This document shows, piece by piece, positions 61,765 to 64,000 of a stretch of 64,000 nucleotides of DNA (its first letter is position 1; every line of letters starts with the position of its first letter). The notes below the pieces were generated by a model. The model worked only from the letters and a program-made list of their open reading frames with translations, did not search any database and had not been told where the DNA came from. Location: the NCBI RefSeq assembly GCF_030253575.1, contig NC_080562.1, positions 32,691,852 to 32,755,851 on the forward strand, read 5' to 3'. Source of the DNA: Rhododendron vialii (Eukaryota > Streptophyta > Magnoliopsida > Ericales > Ericaceae). Both the position numbers and the translations under genes were made by a program.

Positions 61765-61924
61765 CAAGGGCGGAACCAGAAATTTATTTCGCCCTAGGCT
61801 AACTCAAATTTTATATTCATGAACCAAAAAGAGGCAAACTCATACTACTTGCGCGGCTCCACATTGGTGGGTTTATATAAAGAAAATTTCTGACACCCAA
61901 TACAAAATCCTAGAGCCGCCACTG
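61765..61924. mobile_element. Short hAT-like MITE
   Basis: It begins CAAGGGCGGAACCAGAAATT and ends TAGAGCCGCCACTG; these are imperfect inverted repeats of the CAGTGGCGGAGCC type also seen at 181-1423. 160 bp; no clear target duplication. Confidence 0.5.
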
Positions 61925-63768
61925 ATCGTACATAAATATATAAATGTTCAAAATAAATAAAAGAAAAGTACAAAAAAGCATACGCTATCTAAAGTACCCT
62001 ACGATGTTTCACAGAGTAAACATCATCTATAAAAATCATGTATAAATGTACATTATTTAAGTTGTACCCTACGATGTTTGATTGGTTGGTTGGACTGAAT
62101 GGGATGGTGGGGTGGGTTGAGAACAAAAATGATTTGGGCTAAAAATATTTAGACTGAAATATATATTACATATAATTTTATTTTTTTGGAGCCTTTTGAA
62201 GGTACACCTGGGCTACAGCCCAAGGGAGCCCTCCCATGGTTCCGCCATTGAGAAAATCTAAAGCAACAAACTGATGTAAACCAACCTCTCTGTTTTCTTG
62301 ACGAATAAAAGCACAACCATTTCCATCAATAGCTATGATCAAGACCAGCTAGCCTAGTTGGAAAACTAAGTTAACAAGCTACCGGAAATAACCTAACAAT
62401 TGCAGAGACGGGTAAAATTCCCAAGAACAAGTCAAATAGATTGTTATCATAATTTAAAACTCGAGAACTATTTCCGTCGTCCTATCAATTTTGAATCTCC
62501 AACAAGAATCATAAATCAATGGGAGATTCGAGGTATATGTATCAACAGACATTTTCCTCATGTCTGTATGAGATGGAGACATAACAGAGGCCAACTTCCA
62601 TAATCTTTTTTGTCAAATTCAAGAAGTTACAGTAGAGGGCAAACGTGGAACTCAATTCGGACTAATAATTTTGAGTCCCGCTCATCTATCCCACCAAGCA
62701 AGAAATCCTACGCATTCTATACTCTCTACAACAGCTTGAGCTTAATCGGGTTTATCACTTCCCTAACAATCATCTACTGTATTAACTAGTTCACGTACGA
62801 AAATGCCTGTGAGACATAAGCGTGTGAAACCAATTGTGCTTCGGCATTGACCGTGTGCTTTTAGATACAACAGACGGTCATGAAGGAACCTCTAATATTG
62901 CTACGGATGCATGTAAATCAACTCTTCTTCCCCGCATTCTCTAATGGAGATTTCCATTACTTTCCCAGCTGTTGAGGGCAGTAAATCACAACACTGCCGT
63001 CTCGGTGCCTGCAACTGGGTAAAAGAAAACACATGTGAGAAGAATATAAGCCGAAATTAAACATTAGTTTCCTCCATTGACATGCTGGTGAACAAAATAC
63101 ACAACACCACATTGGATAAATCGCTTCTTCATAAGGCTGGCATACTCCACAGTCCACACCTACTGAAGATGCGGAACCCCCCAGCTTTGTTCGAGAGTTA
63201 CTAGTTTATACAATGTTCTAAAAGTTTGCTAGTCGGGCGGTCAGCCACCTTCGAACTTCGAGGCCTAGTAATTGGCGATCAATCGGCCCATAGCAATTAA
63301 TCAGCGATTAATCGGCACATAGCAATTAATCGGATATGCTCCGGCAGCGATTAATTCCAATTTTTAGAACACCGGATTTATATTGTGCTTTATTTGGTGT
63401 TTGTAGCATTCCTGATGGGCTAATAATCCTTTATTTTCAACGCTCTTGGTATAAAGTTGCAATTCATTCTCAATGCAGTAGCAGAAGGATTGTCACTTTC
63501 AAACTTAAACCCAATAAATTGAGAAAATCTTATTTACGAAGTATTTACGGAGCTCAATCTCACGTGTCCAAAAGTATTTCGGACGGTCCGGATTAAAAAT
63601 AAATTATTACCGTCAAAAAAAATTAATACCGATAATAGTTTAAAAACATATCTCAATCATTGATTGTCGAGACAGAGGATGTGATTCCGCAGTTTGTGAA
63701 TCCCCTATACACAAAGCCGAATAAGTCATTCTCCAATGAATTAGTGCAAAAAAGGCGAAAATAAGTAC
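61925..63768. other. Intergenic or intronic region
   Basis: A hAT-like end (GGTTCCGCCATTG) lies near 62240. Frames at 62400-62603 and 62957-63157 are unrecognised. Part of this may be an intron or downstream region of the - strand exon at 63769. Confidence 0.4.
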
Positions 63769-64000
63769 CTGTTTGACACCAAGCTCCAGCTTCCTCGACA
63801 CCACTCGAACCTCCTCAAGCTTCCTTGGGGAAGTCAACGCATCAAACGAGCAATTCTCAACAGTCATCCTCCTATACCTACTCTCCACAACCCCATCACC
63901 ACCCCAACCCGCCCCGTCGAAGTAGAACACAACGGGCCTACGACACGGGTCGGGGTGTCGAGCCCTTGTGTCAAACCTGAACGACTCGCCCAATGCATGG
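63769..64000 (-). CDS. Partial exon of an unrecognised gene
   Basis: The - strand frame runs from the window edge to a splice donor (CAG|GTACTT at 63769). The peptide includes ESFRFDTRARHPDPCRRP, VVFYFDGAGWGGDG, ESRYRRMTVENCSFDAL and ends SRKLELGVKQ. Its high GC relative to the surroundings and clean donor indicate real coding sequence. The frame is still open at 64000, so the start lies outside. I do not recognise the family and assign no function. Confidence 0.5.

Overview
The window looks like nuclear DNA of a flowering plant, most likely a eudicot. It is AT-rich and has plant introns, plant-specific gene families (DUF26, DUF247, phytocyanin, group IVc bHLH), tRNA-derived SINEs, LINE fragments, Stowaway-like and Tourist-like MITEs, and LTR retrotransposons with the plant initiator-methionine primer site. 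Genus is not assigned. Nothing here is organised as operons. All calls come from reading the sequence and the translations; no database search was run.

Left part (1-24 kb), ordinary genes among repeats. A complete five-exon bHLH gene of the ILR3/bHLH105-bHLH115 type lies on the + strand (1694-5866), apparently with one GC-AG intron. A two-exon uclacyanin-type blue copper protein with a GPI-type tail is on the - strand (6495-7446). A single-exon DUF247 membrane protein is on the - strand (12605-14071). Between them are foldback elements, SINEs, Stowaway-like MITEs, microsatellites and a 19-G run. One unrecognised 3'-terminal exon is proposed at 19763-19894.

Middle and right part (24.5-58.3 kb), a tandem array of DUF26 secreted proteins. 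Four copies share the same flanking DNA, all on the - strand: a broken copy A (24540-24828) and three intact 242-aa copies B (45442-46170), C (48782-49510) and D (56748-57476). Each unit carries a related tRNA-derived SINE segment on its promoter side, so that insertion predates the duplications. Units A and C have been stretched by nested insertions. In unit A a LINE cut the gene off from its TATA box; that LINE was split by a ~3 kb solo LTR (TSD TGAAT), which holds a MULE-like TIR element, which holds a 123-bp MITE. A young Copia element (29019-37478; LTRs identical by eye over 1376 bp; TSD ACAAC; one 1330-codon gag-pol frame) then inserted in the same promoter region. Further right in unit A are a second LINE, itself split by a ~0.7 kb element with a 9-bp TSD, and an old non-autonomous LTR element (42653-44961). 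Unit C holds a LINE tail and a 677-bp solo LTR with TSD GGCGC. Unit D holds a LINE split by a Tourist-like MITE.

Right edge (59-64 kb). A decayed cysteine-rich receptor-like kinase (DUF26 plus kinase fragments) sits at about 60.0-61.7 kb, on the same strand as the secreted DUF26 genes, suggesting that the array lies in or came from a CRK cluster. The window ends inside an unrecognised - strand exon (63769-64000).

The three intact DUF26 genes are probably co-expressed secreted paralogues with near-identical proximal promoters. The other genes have no visible functional link to each other.
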